DNA of 64,000 nt from an uncultured Paracoccaceae bacterium (lineage in GTDB: Bacteria > Pseudomonadota > Alphaproteobacteria > Rhodobacterales > Rhodobacteraceae), in contig CAKSTR010000001.1 in the NCBI GenBank assembly GCA_934500835.1, positions 248,001-312,000 of the forward strand, in the 5' to 3' direction. Positions 33,059 through 42,056 of the stretch are shown in pieces. Positions within the stretch are counted from its first letter, which is position 1; the number at the start of each line of letters is the position of its first letter. Under the pieces are notes generated by a model, which saw nothing but the letters and a program-made list of their open reading frames with translations, was not told the origin of the DNA and ran no database searches. A program made the translations under genes and the position numbers.

Positions 33059-34527
33059 CCAGCCCCCTGCCCCGCCCCCGCCCGCAGGGGCACGGGGCGC
33101 GGACTCAGCACCGCGCCGGGACGCGCCCCGGTTGCCGCGCCGTCCTTCCAGACCGCAACGCCATTCACCAGAACCAGCACGATCCCGTCGGCGGCCTGTG
33201 CCGGCTCTTCAAAGGTCGCACGGTCGATCACGGTATCGGGGTCGAACACGGCTATATCGGCGTAATTGCCGGGGACCAGCGTCCCGCGCCCCTCCAGCCC
33301 GAATTCCCGCGCCGGCAGGCCGGTCATGCGGAACACCGCTTCCTCCAGGCTGAACAGCCCGACGTCACGCACATAGTGACCCAGCACCCGCGGAAAGGTG
33401 CCCCAGAGACGCGGATGCGGATGCTGGTCATGCGGCAGCCCGTCCGACCCGACCATCGTGCGCGGATGCGACAGAATGGTGCGGACATCGCCTTCGTCCA
33501 GCTGGAAATAGACCGCGCCGGCCGGCAGCAGACGCAGGGCCGCCTCGCGCTCGGTGCAGCCCCATTCGCGGGCGATGTCGGCCATTTCGCGCCGCGCCAT
33601 TTCGGGATGCGGATCGGACCAGGTCACCAGGATGCGCAGGCCGGTGTCGCAGCGTTCCAGCCTCAGCACGGTCGAGCTGGCGGCATAGGGGTAGACGTCC
33701 ATCCCGACGTCGATCCCGGCCCGCGCCTGATCGATCCGGTCAAGCGAGGGGCGGCTTTTGCCGAAATTCGCCCGCCCGGTGCATTGGTGATGCGAGATCA
33801 CCAGCTTGCCGCCGGCATGGTCCGCAATGTCGATGGCCTCTTCGATCGCCTCGTCCATCGTCTCGAAATAGTTGCGGGTATGGGTGACATAGGGTCCGCC
33901 CAGACGGGCAGCGGCGGCGGCCAGCGCCTTCACCTCATCGGTCGAGGAGTTGACGGCAGGCGGGTAATCCAGCCCCGTGCTCAGACCGAACGCCCCTTCG
34001 GACATGGCCTGTTCCAGATCTGCCAGCATCCGCGCCAGTTCGGCCGGATCGGCGGGCCGCGTCGTCTCGGACATGTGGCGCTGGCGCAGGGTGGTATGCC
34101 CCAGCAGCAGCGCCGCGTTGGTCATGGTTCCGCCCGCCCGCAGCGCCGCGACATAATCGGCAAAGCAGTCGAAGCGAAAGTTCTCCTGCCCGCCCACCAG
34201 CGTGAAGGGCGGCGGCGGCGGCCCCTCCAGCACCAAGGGTGCAAGGCTGATCCCGCAATTGCCGGCGATGACGGTCGTCACCCCCTGGCTGATCTTCGGC
34301 ACCATGCCGTCCGCCTGCAGAAGCGCGGAATCGTCATGGGTGTGGACGTCGATGAACCCCGGCGCAACGATCTTGCCCCCGACATCCACCTCCTGCCGCG
34401 CGACGGCATCGCCAAGATCGCCAAGCGCGGCAATCCTGTCGCCGTCAATGGCCAGATCGCCCCGGAAGCGGCCGGAACCATTGCCGGTGATCAATGTGGC
34501 ATTGCGCAGGATCATGTCGTGCTGCAT
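33043..34527 (-). CDS. D-aminoacylase / N-acyl-D-amino-acid deacylase
   Basis: A 494-residue amidohydrolase-superfamily protein. The metal motif is PGFIDVHTHDDSALL near residues 55-70. The family hallmark VIAGNCGISLAPL follows, then THTRNYFETMDEAIEEAI, ISHHQCTG and the later VGSDGLPHDQHPHPRLWGTFPRVLG. These mark D-aminoacylases, which release D-amino acids from N-acyl derivatives. The gene is transcribed away from the sarcosine-oxidase operon, with the CTTCTTTCGTGA box in the divergent interval. It widens the D-amino-acid theme of the region. Confidence 0.92.
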   Translation of the reverse strand: MQHDMILRNATLITGNGSGRFRGDLAIDGDRIAALGDLGDAVARQEVDVGGKIVAPGFIDVHTHDDSALLQADGMVPKISQGVTTVIAGNCGISLAPLVLEGPPPPPFTLVGGQENFRFDCFADYVAALRAGGTMTNAALLLGHTTLRQRHMSETTRPADPAELARMLADLEQAMSEGAFGLSTGLDYPPAVNSSTDEVKALAAAAARLGGPYVTHTRNYFETMDEAIEEAIDIADHAGGKLVISHHQCTGRANFGKSRPSLDRIDQARAGIDVGMDVYPYAASSTVLRLERCDTGLRILVTWSDPHPEMARREMADIAREWGCTEREAALRLLPAGAVYFQLDEGDVRTILSHPRTMVGSDGLPHDQHPHPRLWGTFPRVLGHYVRDVGLFSLEEAVFRMTGLPAREFGLEGRGTLVPGNYADIAVFDPDTVIDRATFEEPAQAADGIVLVLVNGVAVWKDGAATGARPGAVLSPRPVPLRAGAGQGAGQSAS

Positions 34528-34629
34528 CGGAACTCTCCCCCCTGCCGCGCCGCACCCTTTTGCAGCGCAGACGCCCTGGCATCTTTTAGGCCCCGGCCGA
34601 AGGCACGAGACACGAATTATTTTGGGTCA

Positions 34630-34665
34630 CTGGCCAAGATCTTCTTTCGTGAAACAAGTAATCCG
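34630..34665. promoter_or_regulatory. Candidate shared operator, copy 2 (CTTCTTTCGTGA box)
   Basis: CTTCTTTCGTGA (34642-34653), continuing AAACAAGTAATCC, with GGCC at 34633-34636, matches the box at 21183-21194 in sequence and spacing of the flanking GGCC. Here the core TTTC-GT-GAAA is a perfect dyad. It lies in the D-aminoacylase/PrpD divergent interval, about 50 bp before the PrpD start. Confidence 0.55.
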
Positions 34666-34703
34666 GCCCTTTAGGTTTGACATGATCACAGTGGAGGAAG
34701 GTC

Positions 34704-36101
34704 ATGGCGGGCAGTGCATCGGCAACCGGAAAGGCGGCTTCGGGCCAGAACAGCCTGGGGTTGGTGACCGATTTCGTGCTGAACCTGAAGCCCGAGTCCA
34801 TTCCCGCCCCGGTGATGCAGCGCGCCGCCCTTCTGTTGCTGGATACGCTGGGTGTCGCCATCGGCGCGACCCCGATGGAGGCCGGGACCATCGCGCGCGA
34901 AACCGCGGTCGCGCTTTTCGGCTCTCAGACTCCGGCCCACTCGGCGCGGCTGATGTTCGATGGTCGCCGGGTCAGCATTGCCGGTGCCGCCTTTGCCACG
35001 GCGACCGGCATCGACAATCTTGACGCCCATGACGGCTACAACCCCACCAAGGGCCATATCGGCGTGGTGGTGCTGCCGACACTGGCCGCCCTGGCCGAAT
35101 CCCTGCCGGGCCTTTCCGGCCCCGAGGCACTGGCGGCCTATGTCGTCGGCTATGAGGTTTCCGGCCGGGCCGCGACGGCGCTGCATGCCACTGTGCCCGA
35201 ATACCACACCTCGGGTGCCTGGAACGCGCTTGGCGTCGCCGCGATGGTCTGCCGGATGCGCGGCATGACGCCCGCGCAATTCCGCGAGGCCGTCGGCATC
35301 GCCGAGTTCCACGGCCCGCGCAGCCAGATGATGCGCGAGATCGCCACCCCGACCATGTTGCACGACGGCTCCGCCTGGGGCGCGATGGCAGGCGTCACGG
35401 CAGCCGTGCAGGCCGGAATGGGCTTCACCGGCGCGCCCGCCATCACCATCGAGGCACCCGAAGTGGTCAGCCACTGGGCCGACCTGGGGCAGGTCTGGCA
35501 GGTGCCGCTGCAATACATCAAGCCCTACCCGATCTGCCGTTGGGCGCATGCCGCCATCGACGGCACCCGCGAGCTGGTGCTGGAGAACGACCTGCGGCCC
35601 GACGATATCGCCCAGATCACGATCCGCAGTTTCCGCTATGCGACAGAGCTGTGGGGCAGCATGCCCGACAGCACCTCGCGCGCGCAATACGGCCTGCCCT
35701 TCCCGGTGGCGGTGATGGTCGCCTATCGCCGGATCGGGGTCGAGCACATCTCGGGCGAGGGGCTGCGCGATCCCCTGGTCGCCGACATCGTCAGCCGCAT
35801 CGTGGTCGAGGAATGCCCCCGCCATACCGAGCGCTACCCCGCCGGTCGCTGGGCGGATGTAACGATCCGGCTGAAGGACGGCACCCTGCTGGAGACCGGC
35901 GACATCCATGCCCGTGGCGGCCCCGACCAGCCCTTCGAGCAGGCCGAGATTGTCGAGAAGTTCCTGCAGTTCGCCGCGCCGGTCGTAGGCGACGCACGCG
36001 CCCGCGACATCTGCTCCCGGGTTCTGGCCCTGACCGCGCCGGACAGCCGTTTCGATGCGCTGGCCGAGTTGCTTTACGACATTCCCGGTCAAGGCAGCTG
36101 A
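34704..36101 (+). CDS. MmgE/PrpD family protein
   Basis: A 465-residue protein of the 2-methylcitrate dehydratase fold. Features include MQRAALLLLDTLGVAIGATP, the substrate-site DAHDGYNPTKGHIGVVVLP, VGYEVSGRAATALH, WNALGVAAMVCRM and IKPYPICRWAHAAIDG. The family includes PrpD, aconitate decarboxylase and many dehydratases or isomerases of unknown substrate found in catabolic operons. GGAGG precedes ATG 34704. It heads a long operon, one nucleotide from the oxidase beta-subunit gene, and probably dehydrates or isomerises a pathway acid; there is no methylcitrate cycle here. Confidence 0.9.
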   Translation: MAGSASATGKAASGQNSLGLVTDFVLNLKPESIPAPVMQRAALLLLDTLGVAIGATPMEAGTIARETAVALFGSQTPAHSARLMFDGRRVSIAGAAFATATGIDNLDAHDGYNPTKGHIGVVVLPTLAALAESLPGLSGPEALAAYVVGYEVSGRAATALHATVPEYHTSGAWNALGVAAMVCRMRGMTPAQFREAVGIAEFHGPRSQMMREIATPTMLHDGSAWGAMAGVTAAVQAGMGFTGAPAITIEAPEVVSHWADLGQVWQVPLQYIKPYPICRWAHAAIDGTRELVLENDLRPDDIAQITIRSFRYATELWGSMPDSTSRAQYGLPFPVAVMVAYRRIGVEHISGEGLRDPLVADIVSRIVVEECPRHTERYPAGRWADVTIRLKDGTLLETGDIHARGGPDQPFEQAEIVEKFLQFAAPVVGDARARDICSRVLALTAPDSRFDALAELLYDIPGQGS

Positions 36102-36102
36102 A

Positions 36103-37344
36103 ATGCCGCTCGGCCTTTTGAAATACGGGCTGCGCCGGGGCTATCCCGTCACCGGCGACATCCCTGCCACGCCCGATCTGAAGCCGTCCTATGATGTCGT
36201 GATCATCGGCGGTGGCGGTCACGGTCTGGCCTGCGCCTACTACCTGTCGAAATACCACGGCATCCGCAACGTGGCGGTGCTGGAAAAGGGCTGGCTGGCC
36301 GGCGGCAACACCGCGCGCAACACCACCACGATCCGGTCGAACTACATCACGCCGCAGGGCATTGCCTTCTACAAGGAGGGTGTGGCGCTCTTCGAGGAGA
36401 TGTCGCAGGAACTGGGCATCAACGTCATGTTCTCGCAGCGCGGCCAGTTGACCCTTGCCCACAGCGAGGCGACCCTGCGCAGCTTTCATCTGCGGGCCGA
36501 AACCGGGCGCCATATGGGCATCCGCATCGAAGTGGTCGATGCAAAGACCGTCGAAGACCTGTCGCCCGGTCTGAACATCGACCGCGGCGGGCATCTCGAG
36601 ATCATCGGTGGCCTCTGGCATGCCGATGGCGGCACCGCCCGGCATGACGCCGTGGCCTGGGGCTATGCCACCCAGGGCGCCCGCCACGGCGTCGAGATCC
36701 ACCAGCGCACCGGCGTGGAAAGCATCGAGGTCGGCGGCGGCCGGGTGCAGGCGGTCGTGACCAACCGCGGCCGCATCGCCTGCGGGCAGGTGATGATCGC
36801 GGCGGGCGGCATGAACTACGACGTGGCCATGCTGGCCGGGGTGGAGCTGCCGATCCGCTGCTATCCCCTGCAGGCCATGGTGACGCAGCCGCTGAAGCCC
36901 TTCCTGAACACGCTGGTCTCGTCGGTCAGCCTGCACACCTATCTGGTGCAGTCTTCGCGCGGCGAGGTGGTGATCGGGGGCGGCGCGGACCCCTACCAGC
37001 TGTATTCCACCCGTTCGACCCTGGACATGAAAGAGCATCTGGCCGAAGGCGCCGTGCATCTTTTCCCCGCCCTCAAGGGCGTGCGGATCATGCGGCAATG
37101 GGCCGGCATCACCGATATGACGCCCGACTACAGCCCAATCATGGGCAAGGGCCCGCTGGAGAACCTTTGGCTGGATTGCGGCTGGGGAACCTGGGGGTTC
37201 AAGGCAACGCCGGTCGCCGGCAAGCGGATGGCCGAAAGCATCGCGGCGGGCAGGACCGCCGATGTGCTGAAGCCCTTCGCGCTGGACCGTTTCGAAACCT
37301 TCCGTCTGCTCAATGAAATGGGCGCGACGGCGGCAAGCCATTGA
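36103..37344 (+). CDS. Sarcosine oxidase beta-subunit-like / N-methylglutamate dehydrogenase subunit A-like flavoprotein
   Basis: A 413-residue FAD/FMN flavoprotein. FAD motif VVIIGGGGHGLACAYYLS, GWLAGGNTARNTTTIRSNY (FMN-attachment region in SoxB is nearby), RHDAVAWGYA and the C-terminal LDCGWGTWGFKATPVAGK. It oxidises N-methyl amino acids to formaldehyde (bound as methylene-folate) and the amine. The segments SNYITPQGIAFYKE and NVMFSQRGQLTLAHS resemble the N-methylglutamate dehydrogenase branch as I recall it, rather than classical sarcosine oxidase. The order beta-delta-alpha-gamma follows both complexes. Confidence 0.88.
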   Translation: MPLGLLKYGLRRGYPVTGDIPATPDLKPSYDVVIIGGGGHGLACAYYLSKYHGIRNVAVLEKGWLAGGNTARNTTTIRSNYITPQGIAFYKEGVALFEEMSQELGINVMFSQRGQLTLAHSEATLRSFHLRAETGRHMGIRIEVVDAKTVEDLSPGLNIDRGGHLEIIGGLWHADGGTARHDAVAWGYATQGARHGVEIHQRTGVESIEVGGGRVQAVVTNRGRIACGQVMIAAGGMNYDVAMLAGVELPIRCYPLQAMVTQPLKPFLNTLVSSVSLHTYLVQSSRGEVVIGGGADPYQLYSTRSTLDMKEHLAEGAVHLFPALKGVRIMRQWAGITDMTPDYSPIMGKGPLENLWLDCGWGTWGFKATPVAGKRMAESIAAGRTADVLKPFALDRFETFRLLNEMGATAASH

Positions 37345-37352
37345 GGCAAGCG

Positions 37353-37631
37353 ATGAAGATCCTGACCTGCCCGATGAACGGCCCCCGCAACATCGACGAA
37401 TTCCAGAGCTTCGGGCCGGTCCGGGATGATCCTGCCCCCGACAGCCTGTCTGACGCGGAATGGTCGCGCCATCTGTTCCGGGTCGAGAACCGGCGGGGAA
37501 CGGTGCTGGAGTGGTGGCGCCATGTCCCGAGCAACTACTTCTTTCTGGCCGAGCGTGACATCGTGACCGACCGCATCCTGCGCAGCTTCGACCCCTCCGA
37601 ACGGCCCCGCCCAACCGGAGCGCGCGCGTGA
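37353..37631 (+). CDS. Sarcosine oxidase delta-subunit-like protein with altered zinc site
   Basis: A 92-residue small subunit. The N-terminal CPMNGPRNIDEF corresponds to the CPxCGPRxxxEF of SoxD. The late WWRHVPSNYFFLAERD corresponds to the HxxxC region. In classical SoxD the zinc ligands are Cys6, Cys9, His59 and Cys63; here Cys6 and His57 remain but the other two positions are Asn9 and Asn61, so a canonical zinc site is not possible. This form is shared with N-methylglutamate dehydrogenase-type small subunits, from memory. ATG 37353 chosen so that the motif begins at residue 5. The stop overlaps the GTG of the next gene. Confidence 0.85.
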   Translation: MKILTCPMNGPRNIDEFQSFGPVRDDPAPDSLSDAEWSRHLFRVENRRGTVLEWWRHVPSNYFFLAERDIVTDRILRSFDPSERPRPTGARA

Positions 37632-40495
37632 CCCGCCTTCCCGCCCCCTTCGGCAGCCGCATCGACCGCAGCCGCCCGCTGGCGTTCAGCTTCGACGGCC
37701 GGCAGCAGTCCGGCTTTGCCGGCGATTGCATCGCCAGCGCCCTGGCCGCCGAGGGGCGCTGGATCCTGTCGCGCTCGTTCAAATATCACCGGCCGCGCGG
37801 GATCATGAGCATGGCCGGAGCCGAGGCGAACACGCTGGTGCAACTGCCCGGAGATCCCAATGTGCTGGCCGACATGACCCCGCTTGCGGCGGGGATGCAG
37901 GTCACGGCGCAGAATGTCTCGGGCAGCGCCGAGCGGGACCGGCTGGCGGTGATGGACCGGCTGGGCCGGTTCATGCCGGTCGGCTTTTACTACCGCAGCT
38001 TCATGGGTCCGACCCGGTCAAGCTGGCTGAAACTGTGGGAGCCGATGATCCGCCGCGCCGCCGGTCTGGGCCGGATCGACGGTGCGGCCCCGCAGCGCAG
38101 CTTTCACAAGGCGCATCTGCATTGCGACCTTCTGGTGGTGGGGGCCGGACCTGCAGGTCTTTCCGCCGCGATAACGGCGGCACGGGCCGGGGCAGATGTC
38201 ATCCTTTGCGACGAAAACCCGGAAATCGGCGGCTCGCTGACCTGGTGCGGCGAAGCGTCCGATCTGCTGGAGCGGCTGTTGGCCGAGGCGAGGGGCCTGC
38301 CCGGTCTTCGGCTGATGACCGGCACCGTCTGCAACGGCTGGTTTGCCGACAACTGGCTGCCGCTGATCCAGGGCGATACGCTGTGGCGCACCCGCGCGCG
38401 TGAGGTGGTTCTGGCCACCGGGACGCTGGAGCAGCCCGCCATCTTCCGCAACAACGACCTGCCGGGCATCCTGTTCGGTGGTGCGGTGCAGCGGCTGATC
38501 CGCCATTATGCCGTGCGGCCGGGCCGTCGCGCCGTGGTGCTGGCCGCCTGTCCCGCCGGCTATCGCGCGGCGCGCGACCTGCTGGACGCCGGGGTCGAAC
38601 TGGCGATGATCGTCGATCCGCGTCCCGGCGGCAGCGATGCGGGGCTTGCCCCGGCCCTGCGCAACCGGGGGGTCACGATCCGTCAGGGCAGCATCGACGA
38701 GGCACGCGGCAACCGCGGCAACCGCCATCTTGCCGCGGTGCGCATCGCTAAGGACTGGATCGACTGCGACCTGCTGTCGGTCTCGGCCGGCCGGATGCCG
38801 GCGTGGCAGTTGCCCTGTCAGGCCGGTGGCCGGCTGACCCATGACGCGGCCACGGAAAGCTTTTACCTCGACATGGCAGGCGCACAGGCAGCGCCCTTGC
38901 TGGCCGGGTCCGTGGCGGGCGCCGCAGCACTTGATGCCGTAACCGCCCATGGCCGCCAGATCGCCGCCGCGGCGCTGAAGCGGCTTGGGCTGGCACCGGT
39001 CGCGGACACGCCGGACCATCCGGCTGCCGATGCCGAGGCCGCCCTGGCCAACCATCCGGTGCAGGTCATCGCCGATCCTTCGGGCCGCGATTTCGTCGAT
39101 TTCGACGAGGATCTGCAGGTAAAGGACATCCGCAACGCCATCGCTGAAGGCTACCGCGAGCTGGAACTGGTCAAGCGGTTCTCGACGCTTGGGATGGGGC
39201 CGTCGCAGGGGCGCCATTCTGCCGCCGCCGCCGCAAGGATCGTTGCCGAGGCCACCGCCCGCCCCATTGCCGAGGTTGGCGTCACCACCGCCCGGCCGCC
39301 CGTCGGCCCTGAACGTCTGGGCGCCCTTGCCGGACCGCTGGGCCATGCCGAGCGCCGCACCGCACTGCATGGCCGCCATCTGGCAGCGGGCGCGCGCATG
39401 TTCCCCTCCGGGGCATGGTGGCGCCCGGCCTATTACGGCCCGCAGGACGAAGCCGCCCGGCTGATCCGCGAAGAGGTGATCGCCGTGCGCGAGGGTGCGG
39501 GGATGCTGGACGTCTCGACGCTTGGCAAGCTTGAGATCCGCGGCCCGGATGCGGGGGCCTTCCTCGACCGGCTTTACACCATGGCGCATGGCACGCAGGC
39601 GGTCGGTCGGGTGCGCTATTGTCTGATGCTGAACGAGATGGGCACGGTGATCGACGATGGCGTCGCCTTCCGCATGGCACCTGACCGCTTCTACGTCACA
39701 GCCACCACCGGGGCCGTGGCCCGGGTCTATGCAGACATGCTGTTCTGGAACAGCCAGTGGCGGATGCAGGTTGATGTGCTGAACATGACCGGGGCCTTCG
39801 CGGCGCTGAACCTGACGGGTCCGGCGATCCGGCCGATCCTTGCCGCGCTGCCGGGTGACATCGACTTCGCCCGCGATGCCTTCGGCTATATGGACGGCCG
39901 CACCGGCAGCCTTGCGGGCGTGCCCGTCCGGGCGATGCGGATCGGATTCACCGGGGAACTGAGCTATGAGCTGCACTGCCCGGCCAGCCTTGCGCCGGCG
40001 CTGTGGGACGCGCTGATCGCAGCGGGGGCAGGCTCCGGGCTGCGGCCCTACGGGCTGGAGGCCTCGCGCATCCTGCGGCTTGAGAAGGGTCATATCATCA
40101 TCGGTCAGGACACCGACGCGCTGACCAGCCCGGCCGAACTGGGCTTTGGCTGGGCGATTTCACGCAAGAAGCCGTTCTTCATCGGCAAAAGGTCCATCGA
40201 GATGCGGGCCCGTCTGGGCGAGACGCGGCGTCTTGTCGGCCTTGACCTGCGCAACCAGCCCGAGGTGCCGGAAGAAAGCTGCCTTGTCCTGCGTGACGGA
40301 ATGCCGGTCGGCCATGTCACCTCTTCGGCCTTCTCGCCGACCCTGGGCCGCCAGATCGCGCTGGCCTATGTCCATGCCGAGGATGCGGCAGCCGGCAGCA
40401 TGGTCCGGGTGAAATGCCGCAGCGGCCGGGTGATCGAGGTCCCGGTCGCCTCTCATGCCTTCTTCGACCCCGACAACGCGCGACAGGACATCTGA
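37628..40495 (+). CDS. Sarcosine oxidase alpha-subunit-like / N-methylglutamate dehydrogenase subunit C-like protein
   Basis: A 955-residue large subunit. It starts with a 2Fe-2S-like/SoxA N-domain (LAFSFDGRQQSGFAGDCIAS ... YHRPRGIMSMAGAEAN), then an NAD/FAD-type Rossmann domain (LLVVGAGPAGLSAAITAARAG at ~170). The C-terminal half is a GcvT-like folate-binding domain (~560-950) with LDVSTLGKLEIRGPDAGAFLDRLY and GFTGELSYELHCPASL. GTG 37628 overlaps the delta-subunit stop. It should channel the methylene group to tetrahydrofolate. Confidence 0.93.
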   Translation: MTRLPAPFGSRIDRSRPLAFSFDGRQQSGFAGDCIASALAAEGRWILSRSFKYHRPRGIMSMAGAEANTLVQLPGDPNVLADMTPLAAGMQVTAQNVSGSAERDRLAVMDRLGRFMPVGFYYRSFMGPTRSSWLKLWEPMIRRAAGLGRIDGAAPQRSFHKAHLHCDLLVVGAGPAGLSAAITAARAGADVILCDENPEIGGSLTWCGEASDLLERLLAEARGLPGLRLMTGTVCNGWFADNWLPLIQGDTLWRTRAREVVLATGTLEQPAIFRNNDLPGILFGGAVQRLIRHYAVRPGRRAVVLAACPAGYRAARDLLDAGVELAMIVDPRPGGSDAGLAPALRNRGVTIRQGSIDEARGNRGNRHLAAVRIAKDWIDCDLLSVSAGRMPAWQLPCQAGGRLTHDAATESFYLDMAGAQAAPLLAGSVAGAAALDAVTAHGRQIAAAALKRLGLAPVADTPDHPAADAEAALANHPVQVIADPSGRDFVDFDEDLQVKDIRNAIAEGYRELELVKRFSTLGMGPSQGRHSAAAAARIVAEATARPIAEVGVTTARPPVGPERLGALAGPLGHAERRTALHGRHLAAGARMFPSGAWWRPAYYGPQDEAARLIREEVIAVREGAGMLDVSTLGKLEIRGPDAGAFLDRLYTMAHGTQAVGRVRYCLMLNEMGTVIDDGVAFRMAPDRFYVTATTGAVARVYADMLFWNSQWRMQVDVLNMTGAFAALNLTGPAIRPILAALPGDIDFARDAFGYMDGRTGSLAGVPVRAMRIGFTGELSYELHCPASLAPALWDALIAAGAGSGLRPYGLEASRILRLEKGHIIIGQDTDALTSPAELGFGWAISRKKPFFIGKRSIEMRARLGETRRLVGLDLRNQPEVPEESCLVLRDGMPVGHVTSSAFSPTLGRQIALAYVHAEDAAAGSMVRVKCRSGRVIEVPVASHAFFDPDNARQDI

Positions 40496-40496
40496 G

Positions 40497-41078
40497 ATGG
40501 CGCTCCAACCCGCAGCCCTGTTCCCGCTTTCGCCCGGTGGCGCTTTCGGCCCCTCGGCCTACCCGGTGGAGGGAATGACCGACCTGACCGCCGCCCCCCG
40601 CTTCGGGATCAAGGGGGCCGGTGTCAGCGACTGGATCACCGCGCAGGGCATGGCGCTTCCTGCGGTCAACCGCTGGCTGCCGGTCGATGCAGGCCGGTTG
40701 CTGCGGCTGGGCCGCGAGGAGGTTGTCGTGCTGGCCGAAGACCGCGCGGCGGAACTCCGGTCCCTTCGGGACGGCTGGGACAGCGCCACAGGCCCCCGCG
40801 GCCATGCCGCATGGCGCGAGGAAGGCTGGGCCTGGCTGCGCCTTGACGCCCTGCGCCATGCGCGGACCATGGCTGCCCTTTGCGCCGTGGACCTGCGCCA
40901 AGGGCGCTTCGGTGCCGATGCGATTGCCCAGACCCGGGTCGCCGGGATCGAGGGCATCGTGCTGCGGTCGGGTGACGGCCGGGCGTTTGACCTGCTCTTC
41001 GACATCACGGTGACGGGCCATGTCGTCGATGCGATCGGCATCCTGTCACAAGGACCGCAGAGGGAGCCATTGCGATGA
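40497..41078 (+). CDS. Sarcosine oxidase gamma-subunit-like protein
   Basis: A 193-residue protein. Weakly conserved SoxG features are present: FPLSPGGAFGPSAYPVEGM, WLRLDALRHARTMAALCAVDL and a C-terminal FDITVTGHVVDAIGIL. Like other gamma subunits it resembles the folate-binding GcvT fold only distantly. Assignment depends largely on position as fourth gene of the beta-delta-alpha-gamma set. Its stop overlaps the hydroxyacid dehydrogenase start by 4 nt. Confidence 0.78.
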   Translation: MALQPAALFPLSPGGAFGPSAYPVEGMTDLTAAPRFGIKGAGVSDWITAQGMALPAVNRWLPVDAGRLLRLGREEVVVLAEDRAAELRSLRDGWDSATGPRGHAAWREEGWAWLRLDALRHARTMAALCAVDLRQGRFGADAIAQTRVAGIEGIVLRSGDGRAFDLLFDITVTGHVVDAIGILSQGPQREPLR

Positions 41079-42040
41079 AGATGCCGGTTGTCCTCTTGCA
41101 CACCGATGACCCCGCCACAGCGCAAGACGTGCTGGCGCGGGATCATGGCGACCTGACGCTGCATGTCTGCACCAGCTACGACGGGCTGGCGGCGGCGGTT
41201 GCGGAAACCGGGGCCGAGGTGGTCTATTCCACCAGATTTGCCGGTCCGAAGAACTTTCCGCGCCAGGCGCTGATCGAAAGCCCGGGCATCCGCTGGGTCT
41301 CGGTCGGGGGATCGGGCACCGACCATCTGCAACCCTGGGACCCCGCCCGGCTGACCGTGACCAACGCCGCAGGCGTCGCCGCCGACATGATGGCGGAATA
41401 TGCGATTGGCATGATGCTGAACTTCGCGCTGGAGCTGCCGCGATTCCGCCGCCAGCAGCGCAGCCGCGAATGGGTGCCGGCAATGGTCAGGCCGATTGCG
41501 GGCCGGACCCTGCTGATCCTTGGCCTTGGCAAGACAGGCATGGCAACGGCCCGGCGGGCACGGGCCATGGGCATGGCCACGATCGGGGTGCGCGCCAATC
41601 CTGCCACGTCGCCGGATCTCGATGAGGTGCATGGCATCGACGCGCTGCCCGCTCTCTGGGGGCGGGCCGATTTCATCCTGTGCTGCGTGCCGCTTCTGCC
41701 GTCGACCCGCGGGCTGATCGACGCCGCCGCCTTTGCCGCAATGCGCCCCGGCGCGGTCTTGATCGATGTCTCGCGCGGCGGGGTGGTCGACGGGGCTGCC
41801 CTTTTGGCGGCGCTGGACGGCGGGCGGCTTGCCGGGGCCGCGCTGGATGTCTTCGAGACAGAACCCCTGCCGCCGGAGCATCCGATCTGGGGCCATGACA
41901 ACGTGATGGTGACGCCGCACAGCTCTTCCGTCTTCGACGGCTGGGAGAAGGCAGCCTTCGTGATGTTCGCCGAGAACCTCACGCGCTACCGCCGCGGCCT
42001 GCCGTTGCACAACATCGTCGATCCGCAGCGCGGATATTGA
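41075..42040 (+). CDS. D-2-hydroxyacid dehydrogenase (NAD(P)-dependent)
   Basis: A 321-residue dehydrogenase with two Rossmann-like domains. The nucleotide motif is LLILGLGKTGMATARRA (~150). Catalytic residues are Arg in DVSRGGVVDGAALLAAL, Glu in FETEPLPPEHPIW and His in VMVTPHSSSVF. The family interconverts 2-oxo acids and D-2-hydroxy acids. It could reduce 2-oxo acids formed by the DAO/RidA pair or oxidise a hydroxy acid made by the PrpD-like protein; both are inference. It is translationally coupled to the gamma-subunit gene. Confidence 0.9.
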   Translation: MKMPVVLLHTDDPATAQDVLARDHGDLTLHVCTSYDGLAAAVAETGAEVVYSTRFAGPKNFPRQALIESPGIRWVSVGGSGTDHLQPWDPARLTVTNAAGVAADMMAEYAIGMMLNFALELPRFRRQQRSREWVPAMVRPIAGRTLLILGLGKTGMATARRARAMGMATIGVRANPATSPDLDEVHGIDALPALWGRADFILCCVPLLPSTRGLIDAAAFAAMRPGAVLIDVSRGGVVDGAALLAALDGGRLAGAALDVFETEPLPPEHPIWGHDNVMVTPHSSSVFDGWEKAAFVMFAENLTRYRRGLPLHNIVDPQRGY

Positions 42041-42056
42041 AAGAGAGGGCCGTTCC

